From Chelydra serpentina (Eukaryota; Chordata; Testudines; Chelydridae): a stretch of DNA of 64,000 nucleotides. Of this stretch, positions 44,495-57,490 are shown in pieces (position 1 is the stretch's first letter; each line of letters starts with the position of its first letter). Under the pieces are notes generated by a model, which saw only the letters and a list, made by a program, of their open reading frames with translations, searched no databases and was not told the DNA's origin. A program made the position numbers and the translations under genes. Where the stretch lies: NCBI GenBank assembly GCA_037349315.1, contig JBAIAC010000007.1, positions 22,090,001 through 22,154,000 on the forward strand, in the 5' to 3' direction.

Positions 44495-45233
44495 ATACAA
44501 GTTTCAGAGGTCCAATGTTAGAGGTTGAGAGTAATGGAAAACAATAAATCATGTTCTACACATCAAAAAAACATTGACTCCTGTGTCTAACATGAACAAG
44601 GGCACATGCAGGATATGCACGACCACAAAATCACAGAGAGAAATCTGGCTTTGTACTTGTGATTGTGTCTGTGGTCATTATCCTTGGCCTTTGTGTGTTC
44701 CTAGAGCCTCCAAATCTGAGAGAAGCACCAGAGGAAATTTCACTCTGTTGAGCTTGAAACTGTAGCAAACAGAGCCAAACACATGTGGAATTATACAACA
44801 TTTCTAAATTCTCTTTAAATATAATAAAATGCTATAGCATTGTGTACAGCAGCTCTTCCATGGCACAGATGCCCCTTTTCTATGGGTGCACTAATCATGA
44901 AGTCTTTCCATACAGAGGTTTCCACAAGTTTGGAGGTGGGAGGGGGTGAGCAATCAGCACAGCTACCAGTACCCTCCATATGGCCCCCTGATATCTGCTT
45001 CCATAGTTATTGGCTCTATTCTCCACCATGTGGCTGGACAGTGGGTATTTGACCCTCCATGTCCAGAAAAGCAGTTTCATCACTGTTTGCTCTGCATCCT
45101 TGTTAATATCTTCTGTTTACTCTGTTTAATGTATAATAGTGGAAATTCTGCTTCACAAAGTTAATGCAATATAAATAACAGGCGAGGAGCTGTGCAGATT
45201 AGATGCACCCAGCAGGATCCTTCTGATTGTACT
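44495..45233 (+). promoter_or_regulatory. Upstream block, promoter and non-coding exon 1 of gene D
   Basis: The upstream block shares GAGGTCCAATGTTAGAGG with units B and E. HNF1-like GTTTAATGTATAAT at 45124-45137 and TATAAATAA at 45170-45178. The exon 1 segment (GCAGATTAGATGCACCCAGC) ends at 45233 at ACT|GTAAGT. The proximal promoter is nearly the same as that of C, so the two genes are probably expressed in the same tissue. Confidence 0.7.
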
Positions 45234-45530
45234 GTAAGTACTGCCATATTTTATCCAAAGAGACTTTGAATTCACATTAGCCGTCTGATATGCAATGTCT
45301 TTTATGGGATTTCAGTGACGTATGGGTGATTGTGTTCACTACACCTGTTACAATTTTCCTGTCAGTGGAGCCTTTCTGAAGAACCCAATGATCCAGCAGA
45401 CATTGATGCTCCAGGGAAAATGTTCTTTAAATGAAGGCATTTAAAAAAATTATTGGGAAACCCAGGGGCTAGATTAATCTAGTGCTTTAAGATATGGCCT
45501 GGCTACACATTTCTAGAATGTGTTAGCCAA

Positions 45531-45955
45531 TGTTGGAGCTGGTTGAAAGTAGGACTTTCCATTCTGCAGAATATTCTCACCAAAAAAATCATTCTGAATC
45601 AGAACGAAAAATTGTTTGAATTTTCCTTTGAAACAAAAGTCTCCTTCTCCCCCCTAAATTCTTTTCAGTAAACTAAAATGTTTAATTTTTATAACATTGA
45701 AAGATCATGGTTCAGTTTTGACTTTTTGGTATTAGTTTCTTTTATATTGCTTTTATAGTACATTATTTTATTTTATAAAATATGAACATGTAAAATACAA
45801 AATAACTTTACGAGCATAAGAAAAAAGAAATATAAAATCACCTGTTTTTTTTTCTAAATGAAACTTCATCAGTGTTGACATCCTTTGGAATGTTTCTATT
45901 TTGCTGAATCAGCATTTTGTGGCAGAATAATGTTCCTTCCGACCAACTTAGCAAA
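45531..45955. mobile_element. MITE in intron 1 of gene D, shared with C
   Basis: Starts GGAGCTGGTTGAAAG and runs through the same TCAGTTTTGACTTTTTGG core as in intron 1 of gene C. Non-coding. Confidence 0.55.
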
Positions 45956-46910
45956 CACATTCTTACATGTTGTAAAACTAGTATTAACAAAACAAGTTAT
46001 TCTTTAGCTTGTAGAGTTGTAGCCTACTAGATAGAATGAGACAGATAAGCATAAAAAACAAAAAGGGCAAACTTATAAGTTACTGACATGTAAAGAACCT
46101 TAGATTTCTTTATTTGATTTATTCCTGTAGTTATGATGCTACAGAAAGCTCAGCACCATTTGGTATTCCCTTTTGCTAAAGCACATCAAAATTACAGTAT
46201 TGAAAGTCAGGGATGGGTGACTTAGTTTTGGCGTTCCAGACAGAGCCCTTCCCTAAATGTTCGTTCAGCTTTAAACAGTGGACCCGATTCTCATTTGAAT
46301 CCAGATTCTACTGCTACACAGGGAAATGTGAGTGCAAGGCGGGAGGGGGGGAGAGGGGCAGCGGTGGAGCATCAAGGAGCCAATTGCAGTTCCCTGAATG
46401 ATGCTGTCAAGCCCTAGCATAAGTTAGAGCTGCAAAAGTGCAGCTCCAATTTGTGCCACTGGCATAAGGTCCCTAATTTACTGTAGGGATGCAGTGGACG
46501 ATCATCACAGTGGAGTTCCATTCTGCTAAAATCTCTTCCAGCCTACTCTCACCTGACTCCCTTTCATACGCTCTCACTCTACAAAACACCGCTACTCTAG
46601 AATGCCTGAGTGGCACAAAGTGGATGGTGCTAACTCAGGAGGAAACTCTGGGCTGGATTCTTAACACCCCTTCCTTTTTCCTTTCTCTGATTCCCAACAT
46701 GGCCAGCACTCCCAACCCCAGAGATTCTACCTTCAACCTCACTCTCTTTCCTCCAGTAATCTCCCAATTGGCTGGAGGGGGGAGGATTTGCCATGAGGGG
46801 AGAGAGAAAAATAGTCATTGGATCACAAATAGCACAGGGAAGGGGGGAACATTTCCATGACTAATGACTATTCCATTCTTTTGTTTCTAAAGGAATAGTT
46901 CCAAAGGAAA

Positions 46911-49900
46911 ATGAAGTCCATCCTCTGTCTGTGTGTGTTACTTGCTGGGCTTCATACTGTTGTCCAGCCTCATCACGTACCTGACCACCACAATGACCAG
47001 GATGGTCAGACAGTTACTAATCCCCCACAGCATCTTAGCCCAATTGGAGGTGATGTCATAAGTGAAAACAGGTCCTTTCTCCTAGCTCCCAGCAATGCTG
47101 ACTTTGCATTTAGATTCTACAAGCAGATTAAATTAGAAGCAGCTGACAAGAATGTTTTCTTCTCTCCTCTGAGTATCTCCACTGCCTTTGCAATGCTGTC
47201 GTTAGGTGCCAAGTCAACCACTCTGAGTCAAATTCTCCAAGGACTCTCCTTTAACCTGACAGAGATTGAGGAGAGGGAGATACATGAAGGTTTTCATCAT
47301 CTCATCCACATGTTAAACCGTCCTGACAGTGAGATCCAGGTGAATATAGGAAATGCCCTTTTTATAGATGATCAACTGAAACTACTACAGAAGTTTTTAG
47401 AAGATGCCAAAACTCTGTATGAATCTGAAGCTTTTCTAAGTAACTTCCAGAATTCAGCCGAGGCTGAGAAACAGATCAATGATTACATAGAGAATAAAAC
47501 CCATGGGAAAATTGCCAATTTGGTCAAGGATCTTGATCCGTTCACTGTAATGGTTCTTGTCAACTATATTTTCTTCAAAGGTAAGATGTTCTAAAGATGT
47601 GAACATGTTGCACATTCAAGCTATGGAATTCTGATAGTGGTCTAAGACAAATAAACTGCTTTTTTGTCAACTGCTTATTAGGTCTATGAGATTACCCAAC
47701 TTGAGACTGATGCCTTGTTAACTTTTTTAAGCATTTCCACGAAAGTTATCGTCATCCTAATTCGAAATTTTCGTTATAATTAGGCACCTAAATCAAGTGA
47801 ACTGGAACCTTTCTAGAGGGGCGGAGGCAAAGGCAAAAGTGCATTCCAGTGGCCCTTCTCCCCTAATCCTTCACTCCCTCATGGCCCTAGTCCCCTCCTC
47901 ACATAGCACCCCCTGGGCCTCTGGAACCTGGTGCTGCTGGTCTCCTACCTCCAGTGGCTGCATGTAGGTCAATGGGAACCAGTCGCACAGCCCATCCTCC
48001 TTCTGCCCTTCCCACCAGCTGCCATCCGGCACCTACAGCACCACGATCAGCTCCCCTGCTGCAATACATGGTTCCTACCGGCGCTGCTTCTCTCCAAACG
48101 ATGCCCATGTTAAAAACTGGGGGGCATGGCTCTCCTACTTTCAAAAGTGGGGTGGCCCAGCTCCCTGTCTCCCCTGCACCCCAGTTCTGGTGACCTAAAT
48201 CCACATTTAGTCACCTGAACAAGATAATAACTATGTTATTAGGCATTCCAAGCACCTATTTCTTGGAAGTAAATGGGAGATAGAGATGTTCACCATCCCT
48301 GTAATGCAGGTCAGTTTAATCATACTTCCTAAATATGGAGATAAAAAAGGAAAGAGAAATCCAGACTCCTATGGATTACGTTAAGAGTAGAAACATTTTT
48401 TCTTTGATGTTTTGTTGCCCCTGCTATGTTCCCAGAATGGACAATGACTGATCTTTGCACATTTATTTGCCCGATACTCATTTAAGTATTATAACTGAAG
48501 GCAATATAGTCTACCAATGGTATCCAGGAGCCATGAAAGGGTGTATTTAAGACCTGGAAAATTTCTTGCCAAAATGGATAGCTATTTAACGGAGGAGAAA
48601 GTGATCATGTGGCACTCTGGTAAGGCAGTATATAAGAAAGGCAATAGGCACTGATCCTGTGCCATAGAAGTCAATGGGTGCCATACCACTGACTAGAGCA
48701 GTGCAGCATCGGGCTTATAATGCATAGGAGCAGGCTGGAACTAGCAGAGTTGTGGGGTAGGTCCTACCATAACATTTTAAACTTTGCTTAATTTCAGTCA
48801 ACTCTTTATAAAAACAAGGTCCATTTCAGCAGCTTGGAAAGCACGTGCTTTCCCATCCATGCATTTGTTGCTGGTGAGCTGCATCACCTGTGCTAACATT
48901 TTACAAGAAACAGAGAAGGAAAAGAAATTAAATATAAAGAAAATTTCAATTCAGCTCCCTCTGACAGACCCATGTCTTGAGACTTATACTGCCAGGAGTG
49001 AGTAGAAGAAATATAGGTTACATGAAAAAGAAGTTGGATGTATTAATCTGGAGCTCTATCAGATTGAGGGGTCTCAGTTTAACAGCACAGAAAGTTATAA
49101 TACTTGGTCACTATTCTTTTCTCAAAGCTACAGATTTAAAGAAAACCACAGTATCAGTTCATTTCACTTGTTTGGCTTTCATCAGGACTACTGTTAATCA
49201 GTATAAAATCTCAATCCAACAGAAATACTGCATGCTATTGAAATTGCCTGACTAACCGGCTGCAGGGCAAATGTCCCATTTTTCAAACAAGCTTAGAAAT
49301 TTCTCTTTCCCAGTATATTCAATGGCATGCTTTCTTTTTGTCATCAGCTCATTGGGAAAATCCTTTCAATAGTTTGTTCACCAAGGAAGATGACTTTTTT
49401 GTGGATGCAAAAACATCTGTCAAAGTTAATATGATGAGCAGTAAGAAAAGGTATAACACACACCATGATGAGCTGCTGTCTTGCTGGGTGGTTGAAATCC
49501 CATACAAAGGAAATGCTGCTGCGATATTTATTCTGCCCGATGAAGGGAAAATGGAGCAGGTGGAGGATGCTCTGTTGAAAGAAACTGTGTCTAAATGGAC
49601 AAAATCACTTCAACAAAGGTAACCATTTAACTGCTACTACGCCTATGTATGTTTGCTGTAAAATAGGCTAGAATTGGAAATGAAAACAAAACATTACATT
49701 CAGGGCTAGGCTGTGCCTGTAGGTACAGTCCTGAGTACTGGGCAACGCATTGCATGCTGCCCTAAGAGAGAGCACTGGAAGAATTAGTGTCTCAGACACA
49801 CACCTCTGAAGCATAATGCCTCCCAGAATGCCCTTCTAGCTTCAGCTCTTTTGGCTAGAGAGCTGGCTGGAACATTGGGGTGCAAAGCCATTCCTCTGCC

Positions 49901-52900
49901 CTTTCAGCACCCCTCTGTGATGGAATGAGACCCGTGTTCACACCCTACACACAATTGTAATAATCTTTGTACAAAACATGCCTTGTGAAGTATCATTTGA
50001 AAATTAATGACTTCCTGTAAGTTAAATCTAGGTAGCAAAATTCTATGTAAAGTTATGAATTCCCCCTGAATGATGTTGGTAGCCTATGTTCAAACCCACA
50101 TAGCCCCTGTTAGGTGGGAGTGGTTAAAGGAAATAAAGGAATGTGGGTTTACCTCAATTTACATAAAGCTAGTACATAAGGTCCTTGAGACAGCAAGAGG
50201 GAGCTAAGGCAAACCTGCATTTCAGCATACACAGGGGAAAAGAAAGAACATGGGGCCACCTTCACCGCCCCTCCCCCCCCGACTTCCATGGCTTTCCTTA
50301 CTGTTTAAATAAACTTTGCTGTGAGGGGTAAGCCTCAGAAGAATCCACTTCAAAGAGAGACTGGACTATAAAAGTGAGGGGCAAAAATCCAGGGATTCAT
50401 TCTCTCTCCCTTTTCATCTCTCACTCTTTCACCTAAGAAGACAGACTTTGGGGGCAGATCCGGACTGAAGTATTTGGTCAGCGATGTTGCTGGGAAAATG
50501 TGGCAAGAATTTTACCTTGAACCAAGTTTAGTTTGTTAAGTTTAGTTACTAGAAAGCATTTTCTCTTTATTTCTCTTGTAACCATTTCTGACCTTAATGC
50601 CGTATTCTTGTACTCACTTAAAATCTCTCTTTGTAGGTAAATAAAGTGGTTCCTTTCTTTAATCACAACTAACCCAGTGTTGCATTCAAACTGAATTGAA
50701 TTTGGCTGACTGTCAGAGAACCAAGTTGGAAACTAGAACAGCAAAGCATTGTGAGGCACTCAAGGTTTCAGGGCAGTTGGTAACAGAACCCCTCACTGGT
50801 CTGAATTGCACCCCAGAACGTGATACTCTCCCAGGCCAATTGCTTCAGGGAGCCAGGGGGAAGTATCTCCAATGTAGCCCATGCAATCCCCTGGGAACTC
50901 TGATGGGCATACCCTTGCTATGCCACACAAGGTGGGGATATCCCTACTTCTCCTGCATTCACCTGTGTTAGAGGTAGGGACAATTCAGCCCTAAATAAAA
51001 CAATGCATTACTAGTTTACTAGTCTCTATATTGAATCAAATAATCCAAACAATAGTTTTCTAAAACCAGCACAGTGGCCACATGTAGCTAAACAAAATAA
51101 AACTCATCGGGTTGTAATTTTGCTGTCCATTTCATCCCCCACCTGTAAAATGGGACAATGATATTTACTTCCCAGACTGGGGCATTGTGAGGCAAATTCA
51201 TTGGTAGCTGAGATGCTTGAGTGCTATACATTACCCAGCTGCAAAGGTTTAAGAATCCAGTGATTTGATAATATTTTACCAGAGTTTTGTATTTCTTTTT
51301 GAACAGAGAAATCTACCTGTACATTCCAACATTCTCCGTATCTGGTAGCTATGATGTCAAAGAGCTGTTTGAGAAAATGGGTGTGGTCGATGTGTTTACT
51401 AACAAAGCCGATCTGTCTGGAATCACTGGGCAACCTGTACTGAAGGTGTCAAAAGTAAGTTTATAAAATACAGATGGTGCTAAATGGATTTGTTTGGGAT
51501 TTTTTTAAATGACCCATTCCTGCTTCCAGTCAGGTCACTGGTAAGATGCTCAGTGAGCAAGGACAGGCGAGACAGAGCTGTAGCATAAGGAGGACAGACC
51601 CACAGATTAGAATTTAGTCTTTCCTCAAATTAAGCATTAATTTGCTTACTATAATTAATACAGAGGTTCTGTGAGCTTACTTAATAATAATAAATTGAGA
51701 TATGCCAATCTCCTAGAACTGGAAAGACCTTGAAAGGTCATCGAGTCCAGTCCCCTGCCTTCACTAGCAGGACCAAGTACTGTGCCCTGACAGATTTTTG
51801 CCCCAGATCCCTAAGTGGCCCCCTCAAGGATTGAACTCACAACCCTGGGTTTAGAAGGCCAATGCTCAAACCACTGAGCTATCCCTCCCTCCTGGAATGT
51901 CCTGTAGAAGTCAGTACCATGAGGGAGGGAAAAGGACAAAAGGAAAGGGAAAAATGCAATTGTAACTGTAGTTAACATAAAATAATTAATATGTAAAGCG
52001 GTATGGCAAGAGTTTGCAAATAGGGAGTCTTATTCTAGGATAGGTATTTATATGACCCTTCATTACCGTAGTAGCTAAGTGTCTCATAATTTTTAATGTA
52101 TTTATCCCCACACTACCTCTGTGAAGTAGGGATTTACACCTATTTCACAGATGAGAAATAAAGCACAGAGAGGCTGAGTGACTTGCTCCAGGGCACACAG
52201 GAGGTCCATGGTACCATCCTTCCCAATACACTTACACTTACTGAGTAGTGCCTTATACAATGAGTCAGCAGATTGACCATGGCCTATAGTGTCACACAGT
52301 AAGTATCAGAATTTCACCATGAATCAGAAGGAGGAAATAATAGAAACAAGGTTGATCAGGTAATATCTTTTATTGAACCAACTTCTGCTGGTGGCGGAGG
52401 AAAGCTTTCATGTTTGACGCAGCTCTGCCGCAGGTCTGGATAAGGTCCAGACATGATTGGACAAGCTCAAGGTGAGACAAATTAAGCATAAGGATACACA
52501 CGTGCTGTAAGAGACCACTTAAAATTAAGTGAGTAATTAAGGGTTAGCAAGCAGCAGGGTGTGTGAGAAATTGTTGTAATGAGGTAGGTATACTCCATAT
52601 TGTGATAGACATGTGTAGGACCCATGGATCCTGAAATTATTAAAAAAAAAAAAAGACAAAAACACCTTTTCACCCATGGACAAACACAAAGGGATCACTC
52701 CATATCTGACCTCTCAGCCCTCATGCTCAAAGGAAACCTGCACAACACCTTCAAAAGACAGGCCTGGGAAATGAAATTAATAACTTTGCTGCATACTAAG
52801 AACTATGGACTTCTAGATGAATTGAGCAATAAAATCAATGTAACACTTAGAACACACCCTGCTGCTTGCTTCCCCTTAATTGCCCACTTCATTTTAAGTG

Positions 52901-54625
52901 GTCTGCTACAGCATGTGTGAACCCTTTATGCTTAACAATCTCTCCCACCTTGTATTAAGCTGTGACACTCTGGTTACCTCCTCCAGACCTGACAAAGAGC
53001 TAGGTGGAGTTCAAAATCTTGTCCCTTCTACCAGCAGAAGTTGGTCCAATAAACGCTATTATCTCACCTGCTTTAACAACGAGGAGTCCTTGTGGCACCT
53101 TAGAGACTAACAAATTTATTTGAGCATAAGCTTTTGTTGGCTAAAACCCACTTCATCAGATGCACAGAGTGAAAAATTCAGTAAGTAGTATATATATTAC
53201 AGCACATGAAAAGATGGGAGTTGCCTTACCAAGTGGGGGCTCAGTGCTAATGAGGCCAGTTCAGTCAAGGTGGAAGTGGCCTATTCTCAACAGTTGACAA
53301 GAAGGGGTGAATATCAACAGAGAGAAAATTACTTTTTGTAGTTACCCAGCCACTCCCAGTCTTTATTCGGGCTTAATTTGATGGTGTCCAGTTGGAAAAT
53401 TAATATCAGTTCTTCAGTTTCTCATTGAAGTCTGTTTTGTTTTTTTTAAAAGAATTGCCACTTTTAAGTCTGTTTTTGAGTGTCCAGGGAGTCTGAAGTA
53501 CTCTCCTGCTGGTTTTTGAATGTTACAATTCTTGATGTCTGATTTGTGTCCATTTATTCTTTTGCATAGAGACTGTCCCTAAAGACTCCCATCTTTTCAT
53601 GTGCTGTAATATATATACACTACTTACTGTATTTTTCACTCCGGGCATCTGATGAAGTGGGTTTTAGCCCACGAAAGCTTATGCCCAAATACATTTGTTT
53701 GTCTCTAAGGTGCCACAAGGACTCCTCATTGTTTTTGCTGATACAGACTAACAGCTACCACTCTGAAACCTTTCACCTGCCTTGTCTCTCTCATATCCTG
53801 GAACTAACACAGTTACAACTGCAAACAATATACGGAAATACTAATTTGAGTTGCATTCAGAAGAACAAAGTGAGAGTTAGTTCTTAGTGTGGCTCTGAAG
53901 AGTAAAAGAAATAGGTTCACATTTGCACTGTGAAATACCAATTCACTGTACCCAAGAGAGAAATGCATTAGGCAAAGGTACACCAGGGCGGTCAGGTACC
54001 TAGGTTCTTTCCCTCCTATGTTGCTTGTCACCATTCATCTTGAATTGTCTTCTATTTTCTGCTGTGATGATGAGACAATTCTTCTGTTATGTTAAACAAT
54101 GAAGTAAGGGAGTCCCCCTTTTTGTGGATGAACAAACAAGGGATTTGATACATGCAATTTAATCTATTCATATTGTTGTGCCTGACCCTTCCAAATATTC
54201 ATAGGCAAAACTCCTATCGAAATCAAAGATAGTTTTGCCTGGGTTGGGAATGTAGGGTTGGGTTATGTTTTGTGTTGTCAATCTTATACTCATTCTGTTC
54301 TTCTTTCTTTACTTTCTTAGTAGCTGAGGTTTAAATATATGAGCAATATGAGCAAGTTCATCTCTAGCTGTTGTTCCCTGTTTTATGCTCACACTGTGAT
54401 CTCTACTTCATTTCCTTATAGGCTCTTCACAAGGCTGTGGTGGATGTTCATGAGAATGGTACTGAGGCTGCAGCAGTTACTATCATGGAAATTACATTAA
54501 CGTCTCTTCCTGCCCCTCATCCTCCTACCATTAAGTTTAACCGACCTTTCCTGATGATAATTGTTGAAAAACATACCAAGAGCATCCTCTTCATGGGGAA
54601 AATCATAAATCCTACTGAAAAATAA
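46911..54625 (+). CDS. SERPINA1-like: Serpin gene D: alpha-1-antitrypsin-like, predicted P1 Thr
   Basis: Predicted 430 aa. Coding exons: 46911-47580, 49348-49618, 51307-51454, 54422-54625, all GT-AG; exon 2 starts at about 46893. Signal peptide [20 protein letters not shown], then [12 protein letters not shown]. Serpin landmarks as in C; the second half of exon 2 is almost identical in DNA to C. Hinge GTEAAAVT, P1-P1' Thr390-Ser391, [18 protein letters not shown]. The loop differs from C at P6, P3, P2, P1, P2', P4', P6' and P7', and carries a Pro-rich P' side (LPAPHPPT). The same extra four residues as in A and C are present. FNLT and ENKT sequons are kept; GNAT is lost. Likely a secreted inhibitor with a target different from that of C. 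The target is unknown. Confidence 0.92.
51683..51895 (-). mobile_element. tRNA-derived SINE with a CR1-like tail, intron 4 of gene D
   Basis: On the minus strand the head reads GATAGCTCAGTGGTTTGAGC (A box) and GGTTGTGAGTTCAATCC (B box), then a tail TGGACTCGATGACCTTTCAAGG like the CR1 3' end, as in SINEs mobilised by CR1. It is absent from the matching place in gene C (about 37735-37750). Confidence 0.8.
52350..53075 (+). mobile_element. Penelope-like element remnant, intron 4 of gene D
   Basis: The plus strand encodes [20 protein letters not shown] followed by [12 protein letters not shown] (about 52690-52810), matching the C-terminal part of Penelope-like GIY-YIG endonuclease regions. Inverted ends as in the gene C copy (38205-38705). 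It is followed directly by a second Penelope-like copy. Confidence 0.7.
53076..53775 (-). mobile_element. Second Penelope-like element nested in the first, gene D only
   Basis: Long inverted ends (about 53085-53215 and 53590-53735; GAGGAGTCCTTGTGGCACCT and its reverse complement). On the minus strand (about 53580-53430) it reads [17 protein letters not shown] and [20 protein letters not shown], a Penelope GIY-YIG endonuclease fragment. The host sequence TCACCTGC is repeated on both sides, and gene C has the unfilled site near 38678. Not functional. Confidence 0.7.
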
Positions 54626-54757
54626 TTGTACTGTCACTGCACACGTCCCAGTGCTTCAAAGGAGTTGTTTTTAAATTCCCAGGAGTATGTGGACATACCA
54701 CAGACCAATTGGTGCCAGTGATTGTAGGTAAATTGCAATTGACATAAATTCCAAACA

Positions 54758-54763
54758 AATAAA
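54758..54763 (+). terminator. Polyadenylation signal of gene D
   Basis: AATAAA 133 bases after the stop, followed by ACATGAGTGTGGTAACCCCTT, matching gene C. Confidence 0.8.
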
Positions 54764-54867
54764 ACATGAGTGTGGTAACCCCTTGCCTACAAACAGCCTG
54801 GTATTTCTGTGAATTGGGCATGTATTAGTGAATGTCTGAGGTAAATGTGAGAGAAAGCCCTTATAAC

Positions 54868-54988
54868 TAGGTGACCAGATAGCAAGTGTGAAAAATCAGA
54901 ATGGGGGTGTGGGTAATAGGTGCCTATATAAGAAAAAGACCCCAAAATTGGGACGATCCTATAAAATGGGAACATCTGGTCATCCTAC
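54868..54988 (-). mobile_element. Short MITE, copy 3 of 3 (inverted)
   Basis: TAGGTGACCAGATAGC ... ACATCTGGTCATCCTA, same family as 3921-4044 and 25810-25934, here with more decay at the ends. Confidence 0.7.
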
Positions 54989-56733
54989 TTGTAGTTGATG
55001 CTGATAACTAGTGGGGGCTGCAGAGCACAGGATACTCTCCCCCCTAGCCTCCTACATTCCATCCCCACTGTGCGTTAATCATATTTTCTAATTGACAAAA
55101 GGGACACAGAGAGGGAAGCGGGAGGTCACAGGGAGCTGGTTTGTAAGCATAAGGGAGGTTGGTGGAGATGTCAGAAGCTAAAATGCTTCTTGATACCCTC
55201 TGGTGTCCCACCCCTCCCCTTTACCAAATAAAAACTGGGGCATTTCACAGCTAAACGGCAGGATGAAAGAAGACTGAATTTCTCTCTCTGGGACCCCTTC
55301 AGGGTTCTCTCCTAGTCCCAAACTCTACCTTCAATTTAGTCTTCCCCCACTACATCGTGCTCACCTCCCCCACCAATTCACCAACTGATTTCATTGCCCC
55401 TTACACTCAACCTTACCAGCCTAGGCCATTCCACTCCTGGGATCTGCTCATCTCCCTCTAACCCAGCCCCAGGTCAGGAACACCCACCGTACACACCTGT
55501 CCCTTTCAGACTGAGAACACCTCTTCTCCCTACCAAACCCCTCCCAAGCTCACAGCAACCCCTTTCTGCTCTGAAACCCTCTCCCAACTAACACCCCTGG
55601 GTGAGAACACAAAAATATACAAAATGCCTTGGAGACCTTTCCCAGAGGTCATAGTCCTTCCCCCTCCAACCTGACAGCCACCACCAGGCTCACAATCCTC
55701 TTTTCTCCACAACTCTAACTCCCATCCCCAAACCCAGAACCTCCACCCTCAATTCATACTTGTTTCTGGATACAGAAAAACAGGAGCAGAGGGAGCAGGG
55801 AGGGACTGTGGCTGTAGGGAGCCCTATACTCTGAATAAACTTCACAGAAGCCTGGAAATCCTCTTCTGTCCTCCTCCCTCTATTGCTTGTAGCCCTTGTG
55901 CTACATGGAGGATCTCTAGGAGCTGGAAACTGCAAGTAGCATTGCAGACAGCAGCTAGATAAATTGCAGCCTAGATCCTAAGGCTGCTGGGTGAAATCCA
56001 GCCTCCAAGAAATCCCTGTGACAACAAGTGATACTGCTTCCGGAAACACTTCACTCACACAACACAATATAGCTCACAGATGTGGCATTATTGGTGGAGT
56101 TTAGCTCCTTTTGCCATTCATGTCCAGCCACCCCTGGCAGACACAGTCACTTTCACTTTTTCTCAGTGTTGTAATTCAGGGAACTCATAAGTCACCCAAA
56201 CTCCCCCGAACAGAGGGTTCCAAAAGGCTTTTGAGAGTTATTTGTTTAAGATGCAAAGTGTCTCACTTGAGTTGTTCTGGACTAGACTCTTTACATTGGT
56301 ATATGGCCACTAAGGTTAGGCTGTGATCAGAGGGGAGGGAGGGAGGCATATGTATTGCATCTTCTGGATCTGATGTTTCAGCCAGCCATACACACTCACT
56401 GTCTCAGCCCACTCCTCCTGGTAGCTGGCCAGCTTCTCCTCCTCCACCTACTGGGTCTCCACAATCAAGTGGACCAAGTCCGACACAGTGAAGATGCCAT
56501 TTAATGGGATAACCTGTTATCTGGTAATGCAAAAGCCAAGCAATCCCAGTATCGCAGGTAGGTGATGAGATGCAGTCAGAATATTTCCAATGCAGTTGCC
56601 CCTTAGTCTATAGTCATCATTTCGAAGCCTGCAAATTCTTACTTAAATGGGCGGGGGGATATCAGGCTTTTAATTTATTTAGATTATATTTTTATTAGCA
56701 CCATGTGATTTATCCCTTCTGAACAGTAGAGAG
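54989..56733. other. 3' flank of unit D, no recognised gene
   Basis: The first ~450 bases match the flank of gene C and include the unfilled site of its LTR near 55300. The rest is C/T-rich, non-coding DNA. Short open frames here have no recognisable domain. Confidence 0.45.
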
Positions 56734-57039
56734 CAGGGGGAGGCAACCTATGGCACGCATGCCAAAGGCAGCACACGAGCTGATTTTCAGAGACACTCAC
56801 ACTGTCTGGGTCCTGGCCACCGGTCCGGGGGGCTCTGCATTATAATTTAATTTTAAATGAAGCTTCTTAAACATTTTAAAAAGCTTATTTACTTTACATA
56901 CAACAATAGTTATATATTAGAGACTTATAGAAAGAGACCTTCTAAAACGGTTAAAATGTATTACTGGCACGTGAAACCTTACATTAGAGTGAATAAATGA
57001 AGACTCGGCACACCACTTCTGAAAGGTTGCCGACCCCTG
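56734..57039. mobile_element. hAT-type MITE
   Basis: Ends CAGGGGGAGGCAACCTATGG and GAAAGGTTGCCGACCCCTG, about 306 bp, A/T-rich centre, no coding capacity. The flanking 8-mers match only partly. Confidence 0.65.
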
Positions 57040-57049
57040 GTATAGACGC

Positions 57050-57490
57050 TTTGATAATTGGGCAACATGTGCTTGTTTTGATATAAAAATCAAGAGGTCC
57101 AGTGTTAGAGGTTGAGTATAAAGGAAACCAGTAATCCACCTTCCAATCATGCTAACAAAAGATAGACACAAGAGTCAAACACGAACAGGGCCCTATGCAG
57201 AAACCACAAAATCAAAGCCTGAAATCTAGCCTCAGCCACATGGATCTCCAATCAGACATAAAAAGTCTCTCTTTGTAACATCCATGGCCTATTTTTCACT
57301 TCTGGAACTGTGGTAAACTCCAGTGCTGTGCTGTCATTCGCTCCCCGACCATGGCCTCACACTCTGGACCAGCACTAAGTCTGACCAAACAGCAGTGAAT
57401 CTGAGGGTTTTTCACAACTGTTAGTCTCTGTAAGAGATGCATTGGGTAGCGTAGATGTTCTTAGGCACAGACACCACTTATTTCTATTGG
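57050..57490 (+). pseudogene. Upstream block of a lost serpin copy (unit E)
   Basis: GAGGTCCAGTGTTAGAGG at about 57090 and CTGTTAGTCTCTGTAAGAGATGCATTGGGTAG near 57420 match the 5' flanks of units B-D. Homology ends near 57490, before the promoter and exon 1 would be expected. With the exon 5 tail at 59428 it marks a sixth, decayed unit. Confidence 0.6.

Noticed and set aside
51690..51895. Possible tRNA gene on the minus strand
   Set aside because: A and B boxes are present, but it continues into a CR1-like tail and does not fold cleanly as a tRNA; it is a SINE.
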